Source of the DNA: Roseovarius sp.
Lineage (GTDB): Bacteria > Pseudomonadota > Alphaproteobacteria > Rhodobacterales > Rhodobacteraceae
Direction of reading: 5' to 3'
NCBI GenBank assembly: GCA_027493545.1
Contig: JAOSKR010000002.1
Location: 1-64,000 of the forward strand
Length of the DNA stretch: 64,000 nucleotides
The notes beneath the pieces were generated by a model that saw only the letters and a program-made list of their open reading frames with translations, was not told the origin of the DNA and made no database searches. Below, in pieces: positions 12,704 to 23,219 of the stretch. The stretch's first letter is position 1. Every line of letters begins with the position of its first letter. The position numbers were made by a program, and so were the translations under genes.

Positions 12704-13438
12704 ATGATCTACAAGGCAACTCAGGGCCGGGATATTTACGGCGCCCCGGTGGGCGTCATCGTCATGGATTGCCTGATCCCCTATCCGCCGGGCACCCCCG
12801 GCAATGCCAGCACCTTCGGCTTTCCGGTCCTTTTTGAGATTGTCCGGGGCGCGACGATGGAGAGCCTGATCTACACGCCCTCGGCGGAACTGGTGGAACC
12901 ATTCATCGAGGCGGGTCGCCGTCTGGTGGCGCAAGGGGTCAGGGCGGTGTTCGGGAATTGCGGTTTCATGGTTCTCTTTCAGGAGGAGATGGCCGCCGAG
13001 CTTCCGGTTCCGGTCTTCATGTCCAGCCTGCTGCAACTGCCGCTGGTTGCACGCGGGCTGGCGCGCGGGCAGTCGGTCGGCATCATCTCGGCCAGCGCCG
13101 CATCCCTGACCCCGCGGCACATGGAGATCGCGCTTGGCGGGGCGACCGCCAGTTTCCATATAGCGGGGCTCGAGGCCAGGCCCGCATTCAGGGCCGCGGT
13201 GCATGACCAGTGCGGTTCGCTCGATTTCGATGCGGTCGAGGCCGAAGTGGTCGCGGCGGCCTGCGATCTGATCGCCGAGCATCCCGACATCCGGGCCCTG
13301 CTGTTCGAATGCACCGACCTGCCGCCCTATGCCCATGCGGTTCAGCAGGCCACCGGCCTTCCGGTCTATGATGTCTCGACGCTGATCGACTATGGGGCGG
13401 CGGCGGTAACGCGGACGCGGTTTTCAGGGCATTACTGA
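12704..13438 (+). CDS. aspartate/glutamate/hydantoin racemase-like protein
   Basis: In-frame tail of ORF 11195..13438; GNCGFMVLFQEEMA and LLFECTDLPPYA resemble the paired Cys regions of the Asp/Glu racemase superfamily. Confidence 0.55.
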   Translation: MIYKATQGRDIYGAPVGVIVMDCLIPYPPGTPGNASTFGFPVLFEIVRGATMESLIYTPSAELVEPFIEAGRRLVAQGVRAVFGNCGFMVLFQEEMAAELPVPVFMSSLLQLPLVARGLARGQSVGIISASAASLTPRHMEIALGGATASFHIAGLEARPAFRAAVHDQCGSLDFDAVEAEVVAAACDLIAEHPDIRALLFECTDLPPYAHAVQQATGLPVYDVSTLIDYGAAAVTRTRFSGHY

Positions 13439-14382
13439 ACGGGGTTGCCCGCGGGGCCATGATCCATTCGCGTCCGGTCTGCTTCCACGTCCGCCAGAAG
13501 CCAGTTGGCAAACGCCTTGATCTTGGGATCACGCTCGCGATCGGCCCGATAGAGCAGAGCCCAGTAACCGCGTGATTGTGCCACCAGATCGATCGGCAGG
13601 ACAAGCTGCCGGCTGCGCAGTTCCGTGTCGGCAAAAGGGCCGTTCAGCATGGCCACGCCGGCCCCGTTGATGGCCAGTTCAAGGGCAAGGGCATATGTAT
13701 CGACCTTCTGGTAACGCGGTGAGGGAACCGCATCCACACCCGCAACGGCGAACCAGTCACGCCAGTCATTTGGCGCCGATGATACCTCGATCAACGGCAG
13801 CTTGAGCAGATCGGCCGGTGCCAGCACCGGGCTGAGTGTCTCGAGAAGCCCGGGACTGCAGACCGGAAAGAGGGTTCCGCCGAACAGATGCCGGCTGCGC
13901 AGGCTGGCCGGAACGTCGCGGTCCACATACATGATCGCCACGTCGGTATTGGCTTCGTCGAACCACCATTCCGTTCGCCGCGTATTGAGCGAGAAATTCA
14001 CCTCGGGATGGGCGGCGTGAAACCGTGACAGGCGATGCGAGAGCCAGCGGATCGCGACGGTCACATATGTCTCGGATCTGCAACGCGGCTTGGGATCCGA
14101 GCGGCGCAGGATACCCGCGCCGGTCAGCAGGCTTTCCAATGCCTGCCGGACATATTCGTGAAACAGCCGCCCCTCAGGCGTGAGGACGACGCCGCGCCCC
14201 TCGCGTGTGAACAGCAGACAGCCGAGATCGGTCTCCAATTGCTGGACCTGATGGCTGATGGCGACATGGGTGACGTGCAGTTCCTCGGCGGCGCGACGGA
14301 AACTGCCAAGCCGTGCGGCGGCCTCGAACCCCTTGAGCGCGTTCAGCGGCGGCAGCAGACGATAATTCAGACGCGCGATCAT
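13432..14382 (-). CDS. LysR-family transcriptional regulator (GcvA-like)
   Basis: LLPPLNALKGFEAAARLGSFRRAAEELHVTHVAISHQVQQLE; internal start chosen. Confidence 0.88.
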   Translation of the reverse strand: MIARLNYRLLPPLNALKGFEAAARLGSFRRAAEELHVTHVAISHQVQQLETDLGCLLFTREGRGVVLTPEGRLFHEYVRQALESLLTGAGILRRSDPKPRCRSETYVTVAIRWLSHRLSRFHAAHPEVNFSLNTRRTEWWFDEANTDVAIMYVDRDVPASLRSRHLFGGTLFPVCSPGLLETLSPVLAPADLLKLPLIEVSSAPNDWRDWFAVAGVDAVPSPRYQKVDTYALALELAINGAGVAMLNGPFADTELRSRQLVLPIDLVAQSRGYWALLYRADRERDPKIKAFANWLLADVEADRTRMDHGPAGNPVQ

Positions 14383-14513
14383 TGCATGGCTCCGATGCGG
14401 TGCGGATATGCGCCAGTGGTAATCTGACGTTACCAAAGCCGCGGAATCTATCAATTGTCCAAAATCGACGTTGCCCGCAATCTGGCGTGACACGAACGCA
14501 CAGGCCGGAGAGG

Positions 14514-16109
14514 ATGCCCGTGATGCTGGATCAGATTGCAAAGCCCAGGCGTGGTGGACGCGACGCCCGCAGGCTGCTCAGATCATTGCCGCAGGCGGAT
14601 GAAACGAAACCGGTGCGGGGCGGAATGGAGCATGCGCAGCAGTTCCGGCCCCTGAGCGAGCAGGATATGGTGCGCATCCACCGGGCCGCGCTTGACGTGC
14701 TGGAAACCGTCGGCATCGGCGACTGTATTCCCTCGACCATAGAATACCTGACCGGCGTCGGTTGCGTGTTGCATGACAATGGCCGGATAACCTTCCCCCG
14801 CGCGCTGGTCGAGGATTACATCCCGCGGATCAATCGCGATTTCCTGCTGGCTGGGCGCGATCCGCGTCACGACATGCACATGCAGGGCAGCCGGCTTTAT
14901 TGCGGCACTGCGGGCGCCACGGTGAGCATGGTCAATCCGCGCACCGGCGCATACCGCGGCACCACGCTGAACGATCTCTACGACTGTGCCCGCCTGGTCG
15001 ATACGCTGGACAACATCCATTTCTTTCAGCGCACGGTGGTGCCGCGGGAAATCGAAGACTTCTACGAGATGGACGTCAACACCTGCTACGCAAGCCTGGC
15101 CGGGACGTCGAAACATGTCGGCACCAGTTGGGGCGGCGTTCGCCAGCTCGAGGATTCCATCGAGATGATGCACATGCTTGCAGGGAGCGAGGCAAGGTGG
15201 CGCGAGCGCCCCTTCGTCTCGATGTCCTGCTGCTTCACGGTCTCGCCGCTGAAATGGGCCCCCGACAGTTGTCAGTGCCTCGAGGTCGGCGCAAGGGCCG
15301 GGATGCCAATCATGCTGGTGTCGCTCGGTCAGGCCGGCGCGACCGGCCCGGCTTCGCTTGCCGGCAACGTGGTCATGATCCTGGCCGAGTTGCTGGCCGG
15401 GATGATCTACGTCGATGCCGTCGCGCCCGGCAACCCGGTCATCCTCGGGTTCTGGCCTTTCGTGTCCGATCTTCGGACCGGAGCGATGTGCTGCGGAAGC
15501 GGCGAACAGGCGCTGTTGACGGCGGCCTGCGGCCAGATGAGTCGCCACTACGGGTTGATTTCAGGTATTCCGGCGGGGATTGCCGACAGCAAGATGCCCG
15601 ATGCGCAGTCCGGCTACGAAAAAGGCCTCAACCATGTCGTCACCGCCAATTCCGGGGCCAACCTCATGTATGAGGCGGGCGGAATGGTCGCCTCGCTGAT
15701 GGGATTTTCGCTGGAAAGCCCGGCGATGGATAACGATTCTGTCGGGGCGGCGCTGCGCGTGGTGCGCGGGATCGAAGTCAATGACGATACTCTCTCGGTC
15801 GATGTAATCCGCGAGGTCTGCGTCGGCGGGCCTGGCCATTTCCTCGCCCACAGCCAGACCATGAACCTCATGGAGCGCGACTACGTCTATCCGCAGTTCG
15901 CCGACCGGATGAGCCCGGGCGAATGGAAGGAAAAGGGAAACGGGACCGCGCTGGACCGGGCGATCGACCATGTCGATGCGACGCTGGCCCAACATTACCC
16001 GGAATACATCACGCGCGAGATCGACGAGCAGATCCGCGCGAAACTTCCGGTTCGCCTGCGCAAGGATCGAATGCGCCCCAACCTCGATTGGCCGCGCAAC
16101 TGGCCGTGA
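14514..16109 (+). CDS. trimethylamine methyltransferase (MttB) superfamily protein, no in-frame amber
   Basis: Continuous ORF with an MttB-like C-terminus (DYVYPQFADRMSPGEWKEKGNGTALDRAIDHVDATLAQHYP). Confidence 0.82.
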   Translation: MPVMLDQIAKPRRGGRDARRLLRSLPQADETKPVRGGMEHAQQFRPLSEQDMVRIHRAALDVLETVGIGDCIPSTIEYLTGVGCVLHDNGRITFPRALVEDYIPRINRDFLLAGRDPRHDMHMQGSRLYCGTAGATVSMVNPRTGAYRGTTLNDLYDCARLVDTLDNIHFFQRTVVPREIEDFYEMDVNTCYASLAGTSKHVGTSWGGVRQLEDSIEMMHMLAGSEARWRERPFVSMSCCFTVSPLKWAPDSCQCLEVGARAGMPIMLVSLGQAGATGPASLAGNVVMILAELLAGMIYVDAVAPGNPVILGFWPFVSDLRTGAMCCGSGEQALLTAACGQMSRHYGLISGIPAGIADSKMPDAQSGYEKGLNHVVTANSGANLMYEAGGMVASLMGFSLESPAMDNDSVGAALRVVRGIEVNDDTLSVDVIREVCVGGPGHFLAHSQTMNLMERDYVYPQFADRMSPGEWKEKGNGTALDRAIDHVDATLAQHYPEYITREIDEQIRAKLPVRLRKDRMRPNLDWPRNWP

Positions 16110-16204
16110 TGGCCAGCATCGCCGGCCGGAAACCGGGCCGTTACATCGCTGCGCCGACGCGCGCAGGGGCGGCGCCATCCCTGTCTTGCGGCAGACCGGT
16201 ATCG

Positions 16205-16332
16205 CGGCATTCCCGGCATGCGGGTTCCGCGAAGCGACCACATTCAACAAGCATTTCAAGCGCGTTTTCGGCGTCTCGCCGGGCCATTTCCGGCGGTTCG
16301 GGTTGCGCGCGGAGCGGGTGAAAGCGCCCTGA
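16205..16332 (+). pseudogene. C-terminal remnant of an AraC-family regulator
   Basis: CGFREATTFNKHFKRVFGVSPGHFRRFG is the second AraC helix-turn-helix; no intact N-terminal portion precedes it. Confidence 0.7.
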
Positions 16333-16464
16333 TCGCGGCGTCGGGCAAGCTGATTTCCGTTCGGCCGCGGGAACGCGACGGACCCCGGTCAATACCTCGA
16401 AGACGCGCCCGGACTGTCACACCGCCGGATGATGAGGGCGGCGGAGACCGCCGCCCCCAAGTGA

Positions 16465-18027
16465 TCACGCGAACCAGACCCGTTCGGATACCCGGCAGCC
16501 CATCAGGCGGGCTACCGCGTCGGTGGTCGCCCCCTGAACGTTCAGGGCATAGGAATCGAGCTCGGCGGGAAACGCGAAGAGGGCGTTGCCACCGTCCCGA
16601 TGCACGATTTCCTGCATCTCCCAGTAGATTTCCTTGCGTTTGTCGAAGTCGGTCTCCGCCTTGCCCGCAACGAGAAGTTCATTGAAGCGATCATTGCTCC
16701 AATAGGCCTCGTTCCAGGGGGCATTCTCGGCGAAGGCGACCGAGAACATCATGCCGGGCGTCGGGCGCACGCCCCAGGCCGACATGCAATAGGGTTTCTT
16801 CATCCAGACATCCGACCAGTAGCTGTCGTTCGGCACCCGGTCGACATTGATGTTGAGCCCCGTTTGTGCAGCGCTGGCCTGCATCAGAACGGCAACGTCC
16901 ACCGCACCGGCATATGCACCGTCCGCGGCGGAAAGGGTGATGTCCAGACTGTCGAGCCCGGCCTCCTTCAGATGCCAGCGCGCCTTGTCGGGATCATAGG
17001 GCCGCTGCGGCAGTTCCGAGTTGTAGAACGGATCAGTTGGCGGGACCGGATGATCGTTGCCCACCGCACCATACCCGCGGTAGATCTTTTCCAACAACTC
17101 GTCGCGGTTGATGGCGTACTTGATTGCCTCGCGCACATTGGCATCATCGAAGGGCGCGGCGCGCGTATCCATCACGCTTTCATGGAATGCGGTGCCGACA
17201 CTTTCGACGATCTGGAACTTGTTCATCGCCTTGATACGATCGACGATCATGTTGTCGGTGCGGTCGATGACATCGACTTCACCGGTCATCAGGGCCGATG
17301 CGCGTGCCGTCGGGTCGAGTATGAACAGCATCTCGACCGAATCCACCCAGCCACGATCCGGCTTCCAGTAGTTGGGATTGCGCGTGGCGGTGAACTGCAC
17401 GCCCGGCTCGAAACGGTCGAGCACATAGGCGCCGGAACCGACGAAACCTGTCCAGTCGTCATGTCCCTCGGGCAGGATCAACAGGTGAAACTGGCCCATG
17501 ATGATCGGAATGTCGGCATCGCCGGTTTCGTGTTCGATGATGACGTTGTCGCCATCGGCACGGATCGAGGAAACGCCCTCGAGAAAGCCCTTGGCGGCCG
17601 ATTTCGAATCCGGCGCGATATGGCGGTTGAGCGACCAGACCGCGTCGGCGGCGGTGACGGTCTTGCCGTTGTGGAACTCCACGCCCTTGCGCATCTTGAA
17701 GACCCAGCGCTTGGCGTCCTTGCTGCCTTCCCAGCTTTCGGCCAGCTCGGGGATCGGCTGCTTGTTCGCGTCAAGCTCGACCAGCGTGTTCCCGAGCGTG
17801 TAGCCTACCGTGTACATGTGATAGGAAAAGTAGGTGGTCGGGTCGAGCGAGTCGCTGGTTCCGCCTTCGGCCTCTCCGATCCTGAGTGTACCGCCCCTTT
17901 GCGGGGTCTGGGCGTGAGCGAAGGATGCACCAAGCGTCCCAGCGGCCAGAACGCCTCCGCCCAGCACACCCAGTGCGCCGCGCCGGGTGAACGGTGGGGC
18001 GTGGAAGCCGTTTCGTCGAGTGGTCAT
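16465..18027 (-). CDS. ABC transporter substrate-binding protein, family 5 (peptide/opine/nickel type)
   Basis: 520 aa with TAT-like signal (TRRGALGVLGGGVLAAGTLG) and solute-binding signature LAESWEGSKDAKRWVFKMRKGVEFHNGKTVTAADAVWSL. Confidence 0.9.
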   Translation of the reverse strand: MTTRRNGFHAPPFTRRGALGVLGGGVLAAGTLGASFAHAQTPQRGGTLRIGEAEGGTSDSLDPTTYFSYHMYTVGYTLGNTLVELDANKQPIPELAESWEGSKDAKRWVFKMRKGVEFHNGKTVTAADAVWSLNRHIAPDSKSAAKGFLEGVSSIRADGDNVIIEHETGDADIPIIMGQFHLLILPEGHDDWTGFVGSGAYVLDRFEPGVQFTATRNPNYWKPDRGWVDSVEMLFILDPTARASALMTGEVDVIDRTDNMIVDRIKAMNKFQIVESVGTAFHESVMDTRAAPFDDANVREAIKYAINRDELLEKIYRGYGAVGNDHPVPPTDPFYNSELPQRPYDPDKARWHLKEAGLDSLDITLSAADGAYAGAVDVAVLMQASAAQTGLNINVDRVPNDSYWSDVWMKKPYCMSAWGVRPTPGMMFSVAFAENAPWNEAYWSNDRFNELLVAGKAETDFDKRKEIYWEMQEIVHRDGGNALFAFPAELDSYALNVQGATTDAVARLMGCRVSERVWFA

Positions 18028-18266
18028 GTCTTTTTCTCCTCCCGGCGGGACTGGAATTCGCCCGCAGGAGTCACCGGACCGGATCCTGCCAGGGGGCGTC
18101 CGGCGCCGTGGCCCGCCACCGCGGCACCGGGGTGTGGAAATCGGGGACGACGCGGCGCGGTATTCGCGCTGTCATCCCGAACGCGTGTCATGCCGCCGGC
18201 CACGGGGGGCCGGACCGGACCGGCGTTGCGGCTGGCGCGGCACTGTTTGGAGCCCCGTCCGACCGT

Positions 18267-18659
18267 TCAGCTCTTGCCCTCCCCCTTCTCATCGCCCAGC
18301 ACCTTTCGCGCCACGCGGAAGCATTCGAGCGCCTGCGGCACGCCGCAATAGATGCCGATCACATGGATGATCGCGCGAATCTCTTCTCGGCTGACGCCGT
18401 TGTTGACCGCGCCGCGGCAGTGGGTTTCCCATTCGTGCATCTTGCCGAGCGCGCCGATCATGGCGAGGTTCATCATCGAGCGTGTCTTGGGGTCGATGGC
18501 GTCATCGCCCCAGCCGAAGCCCCAGCACCACGCGGTCATCGCCTCCTGGAACGGGCGGGTGAAGTCATCGGCGGCGGCGAGGTTCCTTTCCACATACTCC
18601 GCCCCCAGCGTCGCCTTGCGCCGCTCCAGCCCTTTCCTGAAGAGGTCCTCGTCGGGCAT
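18267..18659 (-). CDS. carboxymuconolactone decarboxylase family protein
   Basis: AMTAWCWGFGWGDDAIDPKTRSMMNLAMIGALGKMHEWETHCRGAVNNGVSREEIRAIIHVIGIYCGVP. Confidence 0.85.
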   Translation of the reverse strand: MPDEDLFRKGLERRKATLGAEYVERNLAAADDFTRPFQEAMTAWCWGFGWGDDAIDPKTRSMMNLAMIGALGKMHEWETHCRGAVNNGVSREEIRAIIHVIGIYCGVPQALECFRVARKVLGDEKGEGKS

Positions 18660-18660
18660 G

Positions 18661-19791
18661 CTACTGTTCCGGGTCCTGGCTGATCGTGGCGGAGCCATCC
18701 ACGGCTTCGCGCATCCACTGCTGCAGTGTCCGGACCGAATGTTCCGAGTTCAGCCCGCAGGCGGGATCGAGGACCAGCGGCCCGGGCCTGTAGCCGCGGC
18801 TTTGCAGGCCGCGATAGACGCTTTCGACAAGGTGGATATCTTCTTCCACCGTGGTCGCCCGGTCCTGGATTGCAAGGCGGCGGATCACCTCGCTGTCTTC
18901 ACCCCGTGGCGTGAACCAGCCGCGCCAGACGGTGCAGCGGCCGACGTCATGGGCGCGCCAGTGATAGGTGTTCAGCACGTTGCCGGGATAGACCTGGAAC
19001 GAGAACATCGGCCAGAGGTAAAAGCTGCGATACTCGTCCGCATGCGGCCTTGAAAGGTCGATGTCATAGGTCATCGCGTCCAGCGACTGGCATTCGGTGG
19101 TGTGACGCAGGACATAGCCCTTTGCCAGCGGCTGGATGTCATAGGTCTCGGGCCGGATCACCCCGGTCGAGAATGTCGGATGATTGAGCGAGCAGTGATA
19201 GCATTCGGAATAGTTCTCGACCGAGACCTTCCAGTTGCACCGTTCCGGAATCTCGACCCATTCCAGCGGCTCGAGCATGTCAATATCGGGCACGTATTCG
19301 CCCAGTTCGGCCCGCACGCCGGGATACCAGTCGTCCATTGGCGCCGCGTCGTCGTTGAGGTTGACGAAGATGAAGCCGTGAAAGACCTCGGTCCTGACGC
19401 CGGTCAGGCAAATCGCCGACCGGTCGAAGCCGGGCACCGCCTTGAGGTTCGGCCCCGACCGCAGCTGGCCCGACAGCTCGTAGGTCCAGGCATGATAGGG
19501 GCACACGACGACCCGGGTCGTGCCCGAGCCCTCGACGAGCTGATGCGCGCGGTGCTGGCAGACGTTGAAGAACGTGCGCAGCTCGCCGTCGCGGCCGCGG
19601 ATGCAGAACAGGCTCTCGCCCGCCAGATCGAAGGTGAAATAGTCGCCCGGATTGCGGACCTGGCTTTCGTGGCCGGCGAATTGCCAGCTTCGCGCCAGCA
19701 GCCCGTCCCTTTCCTGCTCGAAGATGGCGGGGTCCGTGTAATAGCGCGCCTCAAGCGAATGGACGAGCTGCGAACCCTCGTGAATGCTCAT
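18661..19791 (-). CDS. Rieske 2Fe-2S ring-hydroxylating oxygenase alpha subunit (betaine demethylase-type)
   Basis: Rieske CQHRAH...CPYHAW, and NYSECYHCSLNH catalytic-domain motif. Confidence 0.88.
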   Translation of the reverse strand: MSIHEGSQLVHSLEARYYTDPAIFEQERDGLLARSWQFAGHESQVRNPGDYFTFDLAGESLFCIRGRDGELRTFFNVCQHRAHQLVEGSGTTRVVVCPYHAWTYELSGQLRSGPNLKAVPGFDRSAICLTGVRTEVFHGFIFVNLNDDAAPMDDWYPGVRAELGEYVPDIDMLEPLEWVEIPERCNWKVSVENYSECYHCSLNHPTFSTGVIRPETYDIQPLAKGYVLRHTTECQSLDAMTYDIDLSRPHADEYRSFYLWPMFSFQVYPGNVLNTYHWRAHDVGRCTVWRGWFTPRGEDSEVIRRLAIQDRATTVEEDIHLVESVYRGLQSRGYRPGPLVLDPACGLNSEHSVRTLQQWMREAVDGSATISQDPEQ

Positions 19792-20699
19792 TTGCTCTGA
19801 ACCTTCTGCGAGACATAGATGCCCAGGGCCTGACGCTGGCTGTGATAGCTTTCGATCGACGACACCACGTCCTCGCCGGCCTCGGCGATGATGAAGGCGA
19901 TCAGAACCTCGAAGAACGCGGTCAGCGCAATTGTCGAGATGAAGAACTGCGGCGTGTCGGTCGGCACGATGAACCGGTGCTGCGCGTCGGGCATGATCGG
20001 GCATGCAAGGCTGTCCGAGATCGCGATGACACGCACTCCCTGCGCGCGGGCGACATCGACCGCCTCGACGATCTCGCGCCGGTAGGGCCGGAACGTCATG
20101 GCGATCAGGATGTCGCTTGCACCCGCGCGGGCGATGCCGTCCACCGGCAGGGTGCCGCCCTGCGGCAGGGCGCGCACGCCGTCGATTGCCATGCCGGCGA
20201 GATAGGCGAAGTTCTGTGCGATCGCGTTGTTCACCCCGACCCCGAGCACGTAGCATCGCCGTGCGGTGACGATCTCCCGTGCCGCCACCTCGATGGCGCG
20301 GTGATCCGTCGAGGCGAACAGCCCCTCGATATTGTCGAGCGCCGATTCGGCGCTGGCGGCATAGAGCGCGCCCATCTCGCCGCGCTGCGCCAGCGATTGC
20401 AGCCAGCGCGCCCGGTCGGGAAAGGTTTCGCGGCCCTGACGGATCTCGTCGCGGAACACCTCGCGGAACGACTCGTAGCTGTCCATGCCGACGGTGCGGG
20501 ACAGACGTACCAGCGTATTGGGTTTCACATCCGCCTTGCCGGCCAGCTGCCGGATCGAGCAGACGCCGATCTCGTTGGGATTATCCAGCAGGAAGCTCGC
20601 CAGTTTCGCCAGCTCCGGCGTCAGATCCGCGCGCGCCGCCTGAATCCTTTCCAGGATTTCGCTGGAGGTGGCAGGCGATGGTTCATTTGTCTGTTTCAT
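19788..20699 (-). CDS. MurR/RpiR-family transcriptional regulator with SIS domain
   Basis: RQLAGKADVKPNTLVRLSRTVGMDSYESFREVF helix-turn-helix followed by a SIS-type domain. Confidence 0.88.
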   Translation of the reverse strand: MKQTNEPSPATSSEILERIQAARADLTPELAKLASFLLDNPNEIGVCSIRQLAGKADVKPNTLVRLSRTVGMDSYESFREVFRDEIRQGRETFPDRARWLQSLAQRGEMGALYAASAESALDNIEGLFASTDHRAIEVAAREIVTARRCYVLGVGVNNAIAQNFAYLAGMAIDGVRALPQGGTLPVDGIARAGASDILIAMTFRPYRREIVEAVDVARAQGVRVIAISDSLACPIMPDAQHRFIVPTDTPQFFISTIALTAFFEVLIAFIIAEAGEDVVSSIESYHSQRQALGIYVSQKVQSK

Positions 20700-20767
20700 G
20701 ATTGACGAGACTACATTTGTATTTTACGTCTGTCCATAGCAAACATTTGTGCGAAAGGGCGCATCAC

Positions 20768-23219
20768 ATGATTCAATCCCACGCCGGGGTCGTCATCATC
20801 GGCGGTGGCATCATGGGGTGCGGTCTTGCCTATCACCTCGCACATGAAGGCTGGAGCGATGTCGTGCTGCTGGAAAAGGCGGAACTGACCTCGGGGTCCA
20901 CCTGGCACGCGGCGGGGCAGATCACCCATTCGACCAGCAGTTTCGCCCTGGGCAAGTGCGTGGGCTACAATATCGACCTTTACTCCAGGGTGCTGGAGGC
21001 CGAGACCGGGCAAGGCGTCACCTGGCACGGCTGCGGCTCGCTGCGGCTGGCCTATACCGATGACGAACTCGACTGGCTGCACCAGACGATCTCGGTCGGC
21101 CGGGGCCTCGGCTTTCCGATGGAGATGGTCGGACCGGACCGCATCCGCGAATTGCATCCCTTCTACAATCTCGATGGCGTCAAGGCGGCGTTGCACACGC
21201 CTGACGATGGCCACGTCGATCCCGCGGGTGCCGCCTTCGCGCTGGCCAAGGGCGCGCGGCAACTGGGTGTCACGGTCATCCGCCAGTGCCGCGCCACCAA
21301 TGTGACGCAGACCGAAAGCGGCGAATGGCTGGTCGAGACCGAGCAGGGCGACATCACCTGCGAACATGTGGTCAACGCCGGCGGCACCTATGCCCGGCAG
21401 ATGGCGGCGTGGTCGGGCTATGATCTGCCCGCGACCTCGATGACGCACCATTACCTGATCACCGATACGGTTCCGGAATTTCAGGCCCTCGACACCGAAC
21501 TGCCGGTGGTGCGTGATGACAGGCTGGTATCGGGCTACATCCGCATGGAGCAGAAATCCGGCCTGATCGGCATCTACGAAAAGGCCAATCCCAACACCGT
21601 CTGGGAGGATCACTGTCCCTGGGACGCCGAACATGAACTGTTCGAGCCGGATTATGACCGGATCATGCCGTGGCTGGAAAACGCCATGGACCGGATGCCG
21701 GTGCTGGCGGAACTGGGCATCAAGCGCGTGGTGCATGGCGCGATCAGCCATCCGCCCGACGGCAATCCGCTGGTCGGCCCGGCGCCGGGGCTGCGCAATT
21801 ACTGGTGCTGCTGCGGCACCCAGATCGGCATCGGCTGGGGGCCGGGCCTGACCCGCGAACTGGCACGCTGGATGGTGCATGGCGCCGCCGATATCAGCAT
21901 GCGCGAATTCGACCCGCGCCGGTTCGGCGCCTATGCCGATCAGGAATTCCAGATCGCCAAGGCGAAGGAAGACTATCTTCTGCGCCATGAAATCCCCTTT
22001 CCGCATTTCAACCGGCTGGATGCGCGCCCGGTCAAACCCTCGCCGCTTCATGAAGACCTCAAGGCCGAGGGCGCGGTGTTCGAGGAAGTGTTCGGCCACG
22101 AGCGCCCGCGCTGGTTTGCGCCCGAGGGAACGGAGGCGCGCGATATCTACGGCTTTCGCCGCACCGCGCTGCACGACATTGTCGGCGCCGAGGTCCGCGC
22201 GGTCCGCGAGCGCGCGGGGATCATGGATATTTCGGCCTTCAGCAAGGTCGAGCTCTCCGGGCCGGACGCCGCGACGTTCCTCGACGCGCTGGTGCCCAAC
22301 CGTCTGCCGTCCGCACCGGGACGCATCGCGCTCGGCCATCTGCTGACCGAGAGCGGCCGGATCGAGTTGGAGATGACCATCGTCCGGCTGGCGGAGGATC
22401 GTTTCTACCTCGTCTGCGCCGCGTTCTTCGAGCAGCGTCTGATGGACATCCTGAGTTTCGCGCGGCGGGGGCGAAAAGGTCACGATCACCAACCGCTCGA
22501 CCGACTGGGGCGCGTTCACGCTCAACGGTCCGCGCGCGCGCGATATTCTGTCCGCCTGCACCGGCGCGGATCTCACGAATGCCGGGTTCAAATGGCTGAC
22601 GGCGCGGGAAATCAATGTCGGTGGCCACCTCCTCTGGGCCTTCCGCATGTCCTATGCCGGCGAGCTGGGCTGGGAGTTCCACGGCCCGCGCGACGCGATC
22701 CCGGGCGCGTTCCGGGCGGTCAAGGCGGCCGGCAAGGCGCATGGCCTGACCAATTACGGATCGTTCGCGATGAACGCGATGAGGATGGAAAAGGGCTTCA
22801 AGGGCGCGGGCGAGCTGACCAACGAGGTGACGCTGCCCGAGGCCGATGTGATGCGCTTCGTGCGCATGGACAAGGACTTTCGCGGCAAGGCCGCAACCGA
22901 GGCGGCGCTGGCCCGGCCCCTGCGCTGGCTCTGCGCCTATCTCGAAATCGACAGCGACGGCATATCCGACGGCAACGGCGGCGAGGCGGTGCTGTCGGGC
23001 GGACGGCAGGTCGGCACGGTCAGTTCCATCGCCTTCGGCCACGCCACCGGCAAGCTGCTGGCCTTCGCCTATGTCGAGGCCGAACATGCCGCGCCGGGGT
23101 CCGATCTGGAGGTCGTCATCATGGCCGAACCGCGCGCGGCAAGGGTTCTGGGCGATCCGGTCTACGACGCCGCAAGCCTGCTGCCGCGAACCGAAGCAAG
23201 CGAGGTGGCGGCGCAATGA
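20768..23219 (+). CDS. FAD-dependent oxidoreductase/GcvT-domain protein, apparent frameshift near 22470
   Basis: N-terminal GGGIMGCGLAYHLAHEGW; GcvT region continues in ORF 22647..23219. Break lies at a G-rich run (gcggcgggggcg). Confidence 0.87.
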
